64,000 nt of DNA from Pseudenterobacter timonensis (lineage in GTDB: Bacteria; Pseudomonadota; Gammaproteobacteria; Enterobacterales; Enterobacteriaceae): contig NZ_FCOP01000010.1 of assembly GCF_900021175.1 (NCBI RefSeq), positions 754,940 through 818,939 of the forward strand, in the 5' to 3' direction. Positions 1 through 9,834 of this stretch are shown piece by piece. The position numbers were made by a program, and so were the translations under genes. The notes below the pieces were generated by a model. The model ran no database searches. It had not been told where the DNA came from and saw only the letters and a program-made list of their open reading frames with translations. Numbering within the stretch: position 1 is the stretch's first letter; every line of letters starts with the position of its first letter.

Positions 1-3000
1 GTTGGTGCTGCCGCCTGCGACATCGATGCCGCCCGCATCATTCGTGATGGCGGTAATGACCGGGGCATCCACCACGGTATCGCTCACGCCTGTCACATCG
101 AAAGTCGTCGGGCCACTTGTATTGCCCGCCGCATCCACCGCCCGGACGCTAAGATCGTCGCCGTTAGCGGGGGCAGGGGAGAGCGCAATGGAGTAGTTTC
201 CGGCGCCGTCAGCCACGCCGCGGCCCAGCTCCACATTCCCTGAGGTCACAATCACGGTGGCGCCCGCTTCTGCGATACCGGTCAGCGGCGTACCTTCCGC
301 AGCGATCGCCGTTACCGTCGGATCGGCGGGCGGGGTGGCATCTATCGTTACGCTTACCGTTGCTCCAGGCGTGGTGTTGCCTGCCGCGTCGGTAGCGCTG
401 ACGCCGATGCTGGTTACCGCTTGCGCCAGCGGGGCGTCAGGTGTCCAGCTCCAGTTGCCATTGCCGTCTGCAACAACGGTATTGGGTTGTGCGACTTCAT
501 TAATATAAACGGTCACCGTGCTGCCCGCTTCTGCCCTGCCGGTGATTGTCGGCGTGGTATCAATGGTATAGAGCACGCCGTTCGCCAGGATGCTGTCGGA
601 GATAGCGGTGACCTGCGGCACGGCAGGTGCGGTGGTATCCACGGTCAGGGTGTAGACCGGGCTGGCGGCGCTGACATTGCCCGCCGCGTCCACCGAGGCG
701 GCGGTAAGGTTCAGGGTGACTTCGCCCAGCGCCGCGTCCGGCGTCCAGCTCCAGACGCCATCCGCTACCGTTTCGCGGGCGATTTCGACGCCGTTGTTGT
801 AGATGATAATGGTGTCACCGCTGGTGCCGGTACCGTTGAGGGTTGGGGTGGTGTCGGTAGTAGCGCCGCCGCTGGCTATACCGTCAACGCCAGTAATCAC
901 CGGCACAGGGGAGGCCTGGGTATCGACGGTAATCAGCATCGGACTGGACGCATCAGAAACGTTGCCCGCCTCGTCGGTAGCGGTAACGGTAATCGTGTGT
1001 GTCCCTTCCCCAAGCGGAGTATCCGGGCGCAGACTCCAGCTGCCGTCCGGGCCAACGGAGACGCGGCCGATTTCGGTGGCCACGCCGTTCACCGTGTCAG
1101 TGATGATAATCAGGTCGTTCGCCGTGGCGCCGGTGCCGCTCAGCACCGGGCGCGTATCGTTGGTGCTGCCGCCGTTATCAACCGGGCCGGTGATATCAGT
1201 TACGTTATCGGTGACCAGCGGCATGCCGGGGGCGGCAGGCGCATCGGTATCAATCACGATCGCCACCGGCTGCGACGGGGCGCTCTCATTGCCTGCGCCG
1301 TCCTGGTTGGTGACGGTAAGGGAAAGCTGATAGTTACCGTTAGCCAGCGGCTCTTCCGGCGTCCAGCTCCAGTTGCCCTCCGGGTCAACGGTGGCCGTTC
1401 CAATCGGCGCAGTGCCGTTGTAAATGGTGACGGTATCGCCCGGGTTACCCGTGCCGCTCAGCGTCGGGGTGGTATCGCGGGTGGTTTCGCCAGGATTTAA
1501 CGGTGCAGGATCAGTACCTTCAGGGTTAACTTCAATCGCCGGCGCTTGCGGCGTGGCGGGCGCGACGGTATCGATCACCAGATTAAACGGACCGGTGATG
1601 GCGATATTCCCCGCCGCGTCGGTGGTGCGAATGGTCAGCACGTGGGTGCCGTCCGTCAGCGGCGTCTCTGGCGTAAAGGTCCAGATGGCGCCGTCGCGGG
1701 TAGCGGTACCCAGCAGCGTGGTACCGTCATAGACGGTGATGGTAGCATCTTCCGGCGCGGTTCCCTGCAGCGTCGGCTGGCTATCGTCCGTAGGGGTACC
1801 GCTGGTAATCGGGGTCTGCACATCGCCCACGTTATCCAGTACGGAGCCCAGCACGGCGGCTTCCGGCGGGGTGGTCTCGACGGTAAAGGTAAAGTCAGCG
1901 GAAGGTTCGCTGGCGTTGCCCGCGCTGTCGATGGCGACCGTAGTTAAGGTGTGCGGGCCATCTTCAAGCGCAATCGTCGGCGTATAGCTCCAGTCGCCAT
2001 TTTCACCTACTTCGGCCGTGCCGATCTGCAGGCCGTCGATGCGAATGCTGATGGTGCTTCCCGGCTCGCCAGTACCGTTAAGGGTAGGGCGATTGTCGTT
2101 GGTGATGCCATTGAGATCGATCGCTCCGAGCGTACCTGGTACATCGTCCACGAGCTGCGTTACCACCGGCGTTTGCGGCGCGGTAGCGTCAATGGTAATG
2201 CTCCAGCTGTTAGAAACTGACGTGCTGACGTTGCCCGTGGCGTCGGTCGCGGTGGCGGTAAATACATGACCGCCATCCGCCAGCGGAGCCGCTGGAGTAA
2301 TCGACCAGTTGCCGTCAGCATCAACCGGACCCGTACCGATAACGGTGTTACCGCTGTAAAGGGTGATGGTGGTGCCGGGTTCGCCGGTGCCGGTCACGGT
2401 GGGACTGTTATCGTTGGTCAGGCCGTTTTGCGCCACGGATTCGGTCGTATCCTGCGTGTCATCGATCACCCCGTTGATGACTGGCGTCTGAGCCGGCGTA
2501 ATATCAGGCGCGGTGACGCTGGCGGTCGGGCCGGTATTGCCCGCCCTGTCCGTGACGTCTGCGGTCAGGGTTTCGCCGTTGAGCTGCGCTGGCGTGAGGG
2601 TGGCGCTGAAATTACCCTGGTCGTTGACCTGAGCGGTACCGATTTCGTTGCCGTTGGCATCCCTGATGCTGACGGTGCTGCCTGCTTCCGCCGTCCCGGT
2701 GAGGGTGGTGCCGTCTTCAGAGATGGCCAGGTTGCCCGGGGCCAGCGGATCGGTGGTATCCGGAGCAATGGCGGTCACCGGCTGGCTGCTGTTGCCGCTG
2801 GTATCAGTGACGACCGCCTGAAGCGCCTCGCCGTTGGTCTGTGCAGGCGCGACGGGAACGGTAAACTCTCCGTTCTCCCCTGCGATCTCTGTGCCAATCA
2901 CGTTGCCCTGCGGGTCACGGATGGTCACCGTGCTGCCCGGCTCGGTGGTGCCGGAGACGCTGTCGCCTTCCGGCGAAACAACCAGTTCGCCGGTAAACGT

Positions 3001-6000
3001 CGGCGCTGTCTCGTCGGGAGCGGTGACGCTGGCGGTCGGACCGGTGTTGCCCGCGCCGTCGGTGGCGTCGGCGGTGAGGGTTTCGCCGTTAAGCAGCGCC
3101 GGATTAAGGGTGGCGGTAAAGTTGCCCTCAGCATCGGCTACAGCAGTGCCGATTTCGGTACCACTGGCGTCTTTAATGCTGACGGTGCTGCCCGCTTCCG
3201 CCGTCCCGGTGAGGGTGGTGCCATCTTCAGAGATGGTCAGATTACCCGGGGCCAGCGGATCGGTGGTATCCGGAGCAATGGCGGTCACCGGCTGGCTGCT
3301 GTTGCCGCTGGTATCAGTGACGACCGCCTGAAGCGCCTCGCCGTTGGTCTGTGCAGGTGCGACGGGAACAGTAAACTCTCCGTTCTCCCCTGCGATCTCT
3401 GTGCCAATAATGTTGCCCTGCGGGTCACGGATGGTCACCGTGCTGCCCGGCTCGGTGGTACCGGAGACGCTGTCGCCTTCCGGCGAAACAACCAGTTCGC
3501 CGGTAAAGCCCGGCGGTGTGACATCCGGGACGGTGATGCTGGTAGTCGGACCGGTGTTGCCCGCGCCGTCGGTGGCGTCGGCGGTGAGGGTTTCGCCGTT
3601 AAGCTGTGCCGGGTTGAGAGTGGCGGTAAAGTTGCCCTCAGCATCGGCTACAGCGGTGCCGATTTCGGTACCACTGGCGTCTTTAATGCTGACGGTGCTG
3701 CCTGCTTCCGCCGTCCCGGTGAGGGTGGTGCCGTCTTCAGAGAGGACCAGGTCAGCCGGGGCCAGCGGATCGGTGGTATCCGGAGCGGTGACGGTTACCG
3801 GCTGGCTGCTGTTGCCGCTGGTATCAGTGACGACCGCCTGAAGCGCCTCGCCGTTGGTCTGTGCAGGCGCGACGGGAACGGTAAACTCCCCGTTCTCCCC
3901 TGCGATCTCTGTGCCAATCACGTTGCCCTGCGGGTCACGGATGGTCACCGTGCTGCCCGGCTCGGTGGTGCCGGAGACGCTGTCGCCTTCTGGCGAAACA
4001 ACCAGTTCGCCGATAAACGTCGGCGCTGTCTCGTCGGGAGCGGTGATGCTGGTAGTCGGACCGGTGTTGCCTGCGCCGTCGGTGGCGTCGGCGGTGAGGG
4101 TTTCGCCGTTAAGCTGTGCCGGGTTGAGGGTGACGCTGAAATTACCCTGTGCGTCAGCCAGGGCGGTGCCGATTTCAGTACCACTGGCGTCTTTAATGCT
4201 GACGGTGCTGCCCGCTTCTGCCGTACCGGTGAGGGTGGTGCCGTCTTCAGAGAGGACCAGGTTGCCCGGGGCCAGCGGATCGGTGGTGTCCGGAGCGGTG
4301 ACGGTCACCGGCTGGCTGCTGTTGCCGGTGGTATCAGTGACGACCGCCTGAAGCGCCTCGCCGTTGGTCTGTGCAGGCGCGACGGGAACAGTAAACTCCC
4401 CGTTCTCCCCTGCGATCTCTGTGCCAATAATGTTGCCCTGCGGGTCACGGATGGTCACCGTGCTGCCCGGCTCGGTGGTGCCGGAGACGCTGTCGCCTTC
4501 CGGCGAAACAACCAGTTCGCCGGTAAAGCCCGGCGGTGTGACATCCGGGACGGTGATGCTGGTAGTCGGACCGGTGTTGCCTGCGCCGTCGGTGGCATCG
4601 GCGGTGAGGGTTTCACCGTTAAGCTGTGCCGGGTTGAGGGTGACGCTGAAATTACCCTGTGCGTCAGCCACGGCGGTGCCGATTTCAGTACCACTGGCGT
4701 CTTTAATGCTGACGGTGCTGCCCGCTTCCGCCGTCCCGGTGAGGGTGGTGCCGTCTTCAGAGAGGACCAGATTAGCCGGGGCCAGTGGATCGGTGGTATC
4801 CGGAGCGGTGACGCTGGCGGTCGGACCGGTGTTGCCCGCGCCGTCGGTGGCGTCGGCGGTGAGGGTTTCACCGTTAAGCCGCGCCGGATTAAGGGTGAAA
4901 CTGAATTTACCCTGTGCGTCAGCCACGGCAGTGCCGATTTCGGTACCACTGGCGTCTTTAATGCTGACGGTGCTGCCCGCTTCTGCCGTTCCGGTGAGGG
5001 TGGTGCCATCTTCGGAGACAGCGAGGTTAGCCGGAGCCAGCGGAGCAGTAGTGTCCAGCGCCATAGTGGTGGCAGGCTGGCTCTGGTTGCCTGCGGCGTC
5101 GCTTGCCGTCGCCGAAATAGTCTGCCCGTTAGTCTGGGCAGGCGAGAGGTTGATGGTGAAGCTACCGTCAGGGTTGGCTTTACCCGTTCCCAGCACGTCG
5201 CCATTCCCGTTGGTAATGGTGATGATGCTGTTAGGTTCAGCGGTGCCGGTCACCTGGCTGCCGGCCTCGTTAAGCGTAATCTCGGGCGTTGCGGGCGGCC
5301 TGGTGTCGACCGTGATGCTCAGTGGCTGCGAGATGGCGCTGGTATTACCCGCTTTGTCGGTTTGGGTGACGGTAAAAGAGTGCGATCCCTCCGTCAGCGG
5401 CGTAGTAACCGGAATACGCCAGGTGCCATCGGCGGCCACCTGCGTAGTGCCGATCTGCGTTCCCTTATCATAAAGCACAATGGTCGAGCCCGGCTCGCCT
5501 CTGCCGGAGAGGGTGGGACGCGTGTCGTTGGTGCTGCCGCCGTTGGTCACTTCGCCCTGCTGCGGGTTGGTCGCGTCATTCAGCACAAAGCCGGACGGAG
5601 CCGCCGGGACGGTGGTATCTACCGTCAGGGTGAAAGCAGGGGAGGCGGCACCGATATTGCCTGCCGCATCGGTGGCACGCACTGTCAGGGAGTGTGCGCC
5701 TTCGCTCAGGTTAGTATCCGGGGTGAGGCTCCATTTGCCGTTGCTGCCGACAACCACGGAACCGATCTGCTGGCCGTTATCGTACAGCGTGATGGTTGAA
5801 CCGGGCTCCCCGGTTCCGCTCAGCTGCGGGCGGGCATCGTTGGTGGTGGCGCCGCTGGTAACAGCGCCCGAGCCGGGACTCACATCATCCGTTACGCTAA
5901 TAAGGGCTGGCGCGGTGGGCGCCACGGTATCCACCACAAAATTTACCGCGGCGGATACGGGGCTGGTGTTGCCGGTGGCATCGGTGGCGGTCACGGTGAT

Positions 6001-6990
6001 GGTGTGATTGCCCTCACCGAGCGCGCTGGCAGGAGTAAAGCTCCAGCTGCCGTCTGCTTTTACCGTCGTGGTGCCGATCGGTTTGCCGTTGTCGTAAATC
6101 GTGATAGTGGTGCCCGCTTCTCCCATGCCGCTCAGGGTGGGGCGGGCATCATTGGTCTGCTGACCGTTGGTCAATGGCCCCGTCAGGCTGCCGACATCAT
6201 CGCTGGCGAAGAGAATCTCCGGCGTATCGGGCGCCGTCAGGTCCGGGGCGCTGACTTCGCCCGTCTGGCTGACGTTGCCCGACGGGTCGGTGGCGGTTGC
6301 GGTGATCGTTTCACCATTGGTGAGCGGCAGGCCAAGGTCGATGGTGAATTTGCCGTCGCTGCCCGCCTTGCCGCTGCCCACCACGTTACCCGCCTCATCG
6401 AGCAGGGTAATGGTGCTGTTGGGTTCAGCGGTGCCGCTGACGGTTTTGCCGTCGCTGGAGAAGCGCAGATCGGTGGGGGCATCAGGCGGCGTGGTATCGG
6501 GCTGGGAGGGATTGCCAGGCTCGCCGGGCTGACCGACGTTACCGTTATCGTCGTCGTCATCATCACCGCCGCCGTTGCTGGCCGCAATCGCGATCCCGCC
6601 ACCTATCGCCGCCGCGCCAAGCACCCAGGGCCAGATGGCAGCGCCGCCCACGGCTTCGCTGCCTGCCTCGGCTAACAATACATCGGTCGAGGCAATAGAT
6701 TCATACTGCGCGGCGGTGGCGGGCTCTTCCACCCACCAGAGCGCGCCGTCACTCTCTTCCAGAACCAGCTGGCTCGCCCCCTGGCCGTCAGCGACGTAGA
6801 AGTTTTTGATAGTGATGGTCTCCCCCGAGTGGAGGGTGATGACCAGATCGTTATTGCTGCGCGCGTACCGGGCAATGTCAGCTCGATCAACATTAAGTTT
6901 TATGATGGAGGGATTTTCCAGAACCACCTGAGAGCCTTCCATGGTGGTCTCCACGCCGGTGAGTTTCGAGATGACAGAAATTTGGCTCAT
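1..6990 (-). CDS. bapA: BapA-like giant Ig-repeat adhesin (5' part, truncated by window edge)
   Basis: The frame is open from an ATG at 6990 to base 1 (2330 codons); I checked several stretches and saw no stop. The product begins MSQISVISKLTG without a Sec signal, followed by a BapA-prefix-like domain (about residues 1-95), a hydrophobic Ala/Gly stretch (about 115-135) and a run of six Asp, then dozens of Ig-like modules of roughly 85-100 residues with the recurring pattern 'GxTxPGSTVTI...GNxxG...T.GNxS'. This is the plan of type I-secreted biofilm proteins such as Salmonella BapA. The C-terminal secretion signal and the secretion genes lie outside the window. A GGAG precedes the start by about 10 bases. 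Family assignment is good; the exact orthologue is inferred. A long antisense frame runs over it because both use the same codon register. Confidence 0.88.
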   Translation of the reverse strand, partial: MSQISVISKLTGVETTMEGSQVVLENPSIIKLNVDRADIARYARSNNDLVITLHSGETITIKNFYVADGQGASQLVLEESDGALWWVEEPATAAQYESIASTDVLLAEAGSEAVGGAAIWPWVLGAAAIGGGIAIAASNGGGDDDDDDNGNVGQPGEPGNPSQPDTTPPDAPTDLRFSSDGKTVSGTAEPNSTITLLDEAGNVVGSGKAGSDGKFTIDLGLPLTNGETITATATDPSGNVSQTGEVSAPDLTAPDTPEILFASDDVGSLTGPLTNGQQTNDARPTLSGMGEAGTTITIYDNGKPIGTTTVKADGSWSFTPASALGEGNHTITVTATDATGNTSPVSAAVNFVVDTVAPTAPALISVTDDVSPGSGAVTSGATTNDARPQLSGTGEPGSTITLYDNGQQIGSVVVGSNGKWSLTPDTNLSEGAHSLTVRATDAAGNIGAASPAFTLTVDTTVPAAPSGFVLNDATNPQQGEVTNGGSTNDTRPTLSGRGEPGSTIVLYDKGTQIGTTQVAADGTWRIPVTTPLTEGSHSFTVTQTDKAGNTSAISQPLSITVDTRPPATPEITLNEAGSQVTGTAEPNSIITITNGNGDVLGTGKANPDGSFTINLSPAQTNGQTISATASDAAGNQSQPATTMALDTTAPLAPANLAVSEDGTTLTGTAEAGSTVSIKDASGTEIGTAVADAQGKFSFTLNPARLNGETLTADATDGAGNTGPTASVTAPDTTDPLAPANLVLSEDGTTLTGTAEAGSTVSIKDASGTEIGTAVADAQGNFSVTLNPAQLNGETLTADATDGAGNTGPTTSITVPDVTPPGFTGELVVSPEGDSVSGTTEPGSTVTIRDPQGNIIGTEIAGENGEFTVPVAPAQTNGEALQAVVTDTTGNSSQPVTVTAPDTTDPLAPGNLVLSEDGTTLTGTAEAGSTVSIKDASGTEIGTALADAQGNFSVTLNPAQLNGETLTADATDGAGNTGPTTSITAPDETAPTFIGELVVSPEGDSVSGTTEPGSTVTIRDPQGNVIGTEIAGENGEFTVPVAPAQTNGEALQAVVTDTSGNSSQPVTVTAPDTTDPLAPADLVLSEDGTTLTGTAEAGSTVSIKDASGTEIGTAVADAEGNFTATLNPAQLNGETLTADATDGAGNTGPTTSITVPDVTPPGFTGELVVSPEGDSVSGTTEPGSTVTIRDPQGNIIGTEIAGENGEFTVPVAPAQTNGEALQAVVTDTSGNSSQPVTAIAPDTTDPLAPGNLTISEDGTTLTGTAEAGSTVSIKDASGTEIGTAVADAEGNFTATLNPALLNGETLTADATDGAGNTGPTASVTAPDETAPTFTGELVVSPEGDSVSGTTEPGSTVTIRDPQGNVIGTEIAGENGEFTVPVAPAQTNGEALQAVVTDTSGNSSQPVTAIAPDTTDPLAPGNLAISEDGTTLTGTAEAGSTVSIRDANGNEIGTAQVNDQGNFSATLTPAQLNGETLTADVTDRAGNTGPTASVTAPDITPAQTPVINGVIDDTQDTTESVAQNGLTNDNSPTVTGTGEPGTTITLYSGNTVIGTGPVDADGNWSITPAAPLADGGHVFTATATDATGNVSTSVSNSWSITIDATAPQTPVVTQLVDDVPGTLGAIDLNGITNDNRPTLNGTGEPGSTISIRIDGLQIGTAEVGENGDWSYTPTIALEDGPHTLTTVAIDSAGNASEPSADFTFTVETTPPEAAVLGSVLDNVGDVQTPITSGTPTDDSQPTLQGTAPEDATITVYDGTTLLGTATRDGAIWTFTPETPLTDGTHVLTIRTTDAAGNIAITGPFNLVIDTVAPATPQAPAIEVNPEGTDPAPLNPGETTRDTTPTLSGTGNPGDTVTIYNGTAPIGTATVDPEGNWSWTPEEPLANGNYQLSLTVTNQDGAGNESAPSQPVAIVIDTDAPAAPGMPLVTDNVTDITGPVDNGGSTNDTRPVLSGTGATANDLIIITDTVNGVATEIGRVSVGPDGSWSLRPDTPLGEGTHTITVTATDEAGNVSDASSPMLITVDTQASPVPVITGVDGIASGGATTDTTPTLNGTGTSGDTIIIYNNGVEIARETVADGVWSWTPDAALGEVTLNLTAASVDAAGNVSAASPVYTLTVDTTAPAVPQVTAISDSILANGVLYTIDTTPTITGRAEAGSTVTVYINEVAQPNTVVADGNGNWSWTPDAPLAQAVTSIGVSATDAAGNTTPGATVSVTIDATPPADPTVTAIAAEGTPLTGIAEAGATVIVTSGNVELGRGVADGAGNYSIALSPAPANGDDLSVRAVDAAGNTSGPTTFDVTGVSDTVVDAPVITAITNDAGGIDVAGGSTN
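2761..4800 (-). repeat. Four 510-bp tandem repeats inside the adhesin gene
   Basis: The boundary sequence 'cggatcggtggt(a/g)tc' recurs at exact 510-base steps, ending at 2760, 3270, 3780, 4290 and 4800. Each 510-bp unit encodes 170 residues, a pair of Ig-like modules of about 85 residues each (types A and B). Extra A-type copies flank the array at about 2508-2760 and 4801-5050. Units are almost identical, with a few third-position differences, so recent unequal recombination is likely and copy number may vary between strains or be mis-assembled. Confidence 0.93.
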
Positions 6991-7708
6991 AAAATAATTA
7001 CTCCGACAGAGTGATAGTGAAATGGCTTAACAGGCCATGTCTTTTTTATGCGTACACGCGCCCCCGGCGTTGCGCTATCGGTTAATAGCGCTCACCGTAT
7101 TTTTGAGCGGCCGATGCCCGCCACTTTTTTAAAATGGCCACATCAGAATCAAATCATTTAATTAGTGCAGGTATTGGTTATGTCAGTGGCTTTTACCTTT
7201 TTTTAAACCCTTTATTTTGTAGAGGTATTTATGGCTGGTTGTCTGAATTTGATATAGCCGGAAACAGAACATAATGCAAATGAAGCGACAGTAAAGAATA
7301 TTCAAGTATTCCTGAATATATTGGTCTGTATTATTTAAAAAGGGTTGCTGAAGCGTGATAGCTACCAAAATCAGTAAGGGTGCTGGGTAGCGGGGCGTTG
7401 ACGCGGCGCGGGAGAAATAAAATGCCTGTATGTTGAATTATTTAGGATTCGCTATTTTATAATTAAGAGTGACTTAATTAATAGTTAAGTGATTTTTAAA
7501 CCTTATCCGACAATATATTATATGTGTGCGTCACTTTTCAAAAATAAAGTGGCAGCAATTTTTGAATATGCTATGAGGCGTAATTAGCAGGCAAAATTAT
7601 TTTATCGGCAGCGTTATTTAACGGGAATGCGAAAAAAGCATGAGTTTTATGAAGAGAATAACCCTATAAAATAAAGGGGCGGACCTTTACGGCCACCCCG
7701 TCAGCGAA
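6991..7708. other. AT-rich non-coding region upstream of the adhesin
   Basis: About 700 bases, clearly more AT-rich than the flanks, with no convincing gene (a 61-codon frame on the minus strand looks like chance). It must contain the adhesin promoter and leader, and the 3' end of the glycosyltransferase transcript. The AT-richness would suit H-NS-type silencing of a costly surface protein; that is inference. Confidence 0.6.
7664..7699 (-). terminator. Rho-independent terminator after the glycosyltransferase gene
   Basis: Read on the minus strand, a GC stem (GGGGTGGCC / GGTCCGCCCC, loop GTAAA, one bulge) is followed by TTTATTTTAT. It lies 10 bases past the stop of the gene at 7709-8554. Confidence 0.75.
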
Positions 7709-8554
7709 TTAAACGATAAAGTCGCTATATTTATGCGCGTTTTCAACCAGATAAGCGGGGAAGCGCGTGGAGCACAGCTCCTGTTTGATCATCTTCCGCT
7801 CCCGGTTCCAGATATCTTTGGCCTCGGTTATCGCCCTGATAATGTGCTCTTTGTTATTCAGATGCGGCAGATCATATTCGGTGTGAGAGATGGTCGACAT
7901 TTTTTCGGAGATCCGCTCCGGGGTCATAATCCAGGAGAAGTGCCAGCCCGCCTCTTTGATCACGTTACAGCGCCACTTAAACCAGGCTCTGGCAAGCGCG
8001 TTGCGGTGCGGCATTGCTTTTTTAACGTTGCGGAAGGTCTCCGGCTCGCCACCAAAATAGTGCTTCAGGTTTTTAAAGGTAGTGGCGCGCGCAAGGGTGC
8101 ACTGGCGCGGTGAACCATCCAGGTTAAAGACCTGCAGGTTGAACTGGTAATTATAAAACGGCATATGCAGCAGGGTGCAGAGATGGCGGGGATTAATCGC
8201 TTTAATCGCCTGCGGGCGGAAGATCTCATCCACGTCGGAGACCAGAATGATATCCTCATCCTTCGCCGTCTCCAGCCCGCGCATTATGGCGTTACGGGTG
8301 GCCGCTTCATTGGCCCAGGCGTCACACTCATCGGTGCCGGGCTTGCGTATCGGCGCGTCGGAGTAAACCACGTAGATAATTTTATCTTTAAACTTCTCAA
8401 AGCGGCTCGGATCGAAGTTCAGTTTTTTCGGTTTGCCGGTAAAGGTGTGCGTCGATTCGACAATGACGAAACGGTCCACCACCTCCGCAAGAGTATTAAG
8501 ACGGATATCGAGCAGCATCTCTTCGTCATAATATAAAAAACAGTCGTATATCAT
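7709..8554 (-). CDS. Glycosyltransferase family 17 protein
   Basis: 281 residues. The start MIYDCFLYYDEEMLLDIRLN and the order 'VIVESTHTFTGKPK', 'DAWANEAATRNAI', 'DIILVSDVDEIFRP' are characteristic of the GT17 family, named after eukaryotic beta-1,4-mannosyl-glycoprotein GlcNAc transferase III; bacterial members are usually uncharacterised. The acidic DVDE at about residues 107-110 is the likely nucleotide-sugar/metal site. No signal peptide or membrane segment is seen, so it probably acts in the cytoplasm on a cell-surface glycan precursor or protein. It is monocistronic: 150 bases separate it from the ABC operon upstream, and a terminator follows. The acceptor is unknown. Confidence 0.85.
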   Translation of the reverse strand: MIYDCFLYYDEEMLLDIRLNTLAEVVDRFVIVESTHTFTGKPKKLNFDPSRFEKFKDKIIYVVYSDAPIRKPGTDECDAWANEAATRNAIMRGLETAKDEDIILVSDVDEIFRPQAIKAINPRHLCTLLHMPFYNYQFNLQVFNLDGSPRQCTLARATTFKNLKHYFGGEPETFRNVKKAMPHRNALARAWFKWRCNVIKEAGWHFSWIMTPERISEKMSTISHTEYDLPHLNNKEHIIRAITEAKDIWNRERKMIKQELCSTRFPAYLVENAHKYSDFIV

Positions 8555-8676
8555 CAGGTTAACCTTGTTTTTATTTTTAGTGCAGGTGTTGCAAATATTT
8601 TTAAAGCGGGTTGAAAAGTGACAACAAGATAGCAGACCGTTTAACAGAACAACAGCGAAGAGGGGCGGGGCGTTTT

Positions 8677-8696
8677 CCCCCTGCGCACGCAGGGGG
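8677..8696. other. Strong GC hairpin in the intergenic gap
   Basis: CCCCCTGCG-CA-CGCAGGGGG is a perfect 9-bp inverted repeat with a 2-base centre, 11 bases beyond the stop of the ABC ATPase gene on the minus strand. No T-run follows on either strand. It may act as a weak terminator or a transcript-stabilising 3' end for the ABC operon. Confidence 0.5.
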
Positions 8697-8707
8697 AGAA
8701 AAGAGCG

Positions 8708-9833
8708 TCAGGCGCGCAGACGCTTTCCGGTCTGCCTGTCAAAAAGAAAGACTTTCGCTGGGTCGAAATCGAGGAAGCAAGGCTGCCCCACCTGAACCGG
8801 CAGTTTTTCATGCGACACCACAATCAGCTCCTGGTTTGCAACGCGCACCTGAATTTCCTGGCCCTCGCCGGTCATCTCCATCAGCACGATCTCCGCCGGC
8901 ATCCCGGTATGGCTAAGGTGAAGATGGTGAGGGCGCAGGGCGCAGGCGATCGTCATCCCCTCAATGTGGTTGTTGAGCGGGCAGGGGAAACGGTGGCCAT
9001 TCTCCAGCACCACCTCGCCATTCTGAATCACCCCCGGCAGGGTGTTGATCTCCGGGGTGCCGATAAAGCCCGCCACAAAGAGGTTGTCCGGGTCGCGGTA
9101 GAGCATCTCCGGGGTTGATCCCCGGGGTGCCGATAAAGCCCGCCACAAAGAGGTTGTCCGGGTCGCGGTAGAGCATCTCCGGGGTGCCGACCTGCTCGAT
9201 ATGGCCGCCGTTAAGCACCACGATGCGGTCCGCCATGGTCATCGCTTCCGTCTGGTCATGGGTCACGTAAATCGTGGTGCGCCCCATCCGCTGGTGGATT
9301 TTGCGGATCTCGGCGCGCATCTTGTGGCGCAGCTTGGCGTCCAGGTTGGAGAGCGGCTCGTCGAAGAGAAAGGCTTTCGGGTCGCGCACCAGCGCACGTC
9401 CCATCGCCACGCGCTGGCGCTGGCCGCCAGAGAGCTCGCGCGGCAGGCGGTCGAGCAGCGGCGTCAGGCCGAGGATCTCTGCCGCCTGCTCCACCCGCGC
9501 CATTCGTTCAGCTTTAGAGACGCTGGCGAGCTTGAGGGCAAAGCTCATGTTGTCCCGCACCTTCATATGCGGATAGAGGGCGTAGCTCTGAAAGACCATC
9601 GCGATATCGCGTTTTTTGGCGGGCAGGGTATTGACCACCTCCCCCTGCATCAGCAGCTCGCCGGAGGTGATATCCTCCAGCCCGGCAATCATGCGCAGCA
9701 GCGTCGATTTCCCGCAGCCGGAGGGGCCGACCAGCACGATAAATTCCCCTTCCTGAATATTCAGCGAGATCCCGTTGATGATATTGACGTTGCCGTAGGA
9801 TTTACCCAGGTTATTTAATACGATCTGACTCAT
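8708..9833 (-). pseudogene. Sugar ABC transporter ATPase (UgpC/MalK type), frameshifted by a duplication
   Basis: The N-terminal nucleotide-binding domain is intact: Walker [10 protein letters not shown] (36-44), signature LSGGQ (134-138), Walker B FLFDEP (155-160) and switch His in '[12 protein letters not shown]'. At about codon 216 a 70-bp tandem duplication (9046-9185) shifts the frame, giving a 290-residue product ending at 8961 with a nonsense tail. The remainder of the gene, which encodes the regulatory TOBE-like domain 'LRPHHLHLSHTGM...FDPAKVFLFDRQTGKRLRA', is in another frame ending at 8708. Removing one 70-bp copy restores exactly 352 codons (351 residues), the usual length of this family. 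It is the last gene of the importer operon. The truncated protein may still hydrolyse ATP; the lesion could also be an assembly error. Confidence 0.88.
9046..9185 (-). repeat. 70-bp tandem direct duplication
   Basis: Copies 9046-9115 and 9116-9185 are adjacent and differ at one base (9051 t versus 9121 c). The unit is not a multiple of three and lies within the ATPase gene. Confidence 0.95.
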
Positions 9834-9834
9834 C

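Noticed and set aside
2266..5799. 1177-codon open frame on the plus strand
   Set aside because: It is the exact antisense register of the adhesin gene; the encoded protein is a composition artefact (Gly/Arg/Ala-rich) with no ribosome site.
7183..7368. 61-codon frame upstream of the adhesin
   Set aside because: AT-rich chance frame in a promoter region.
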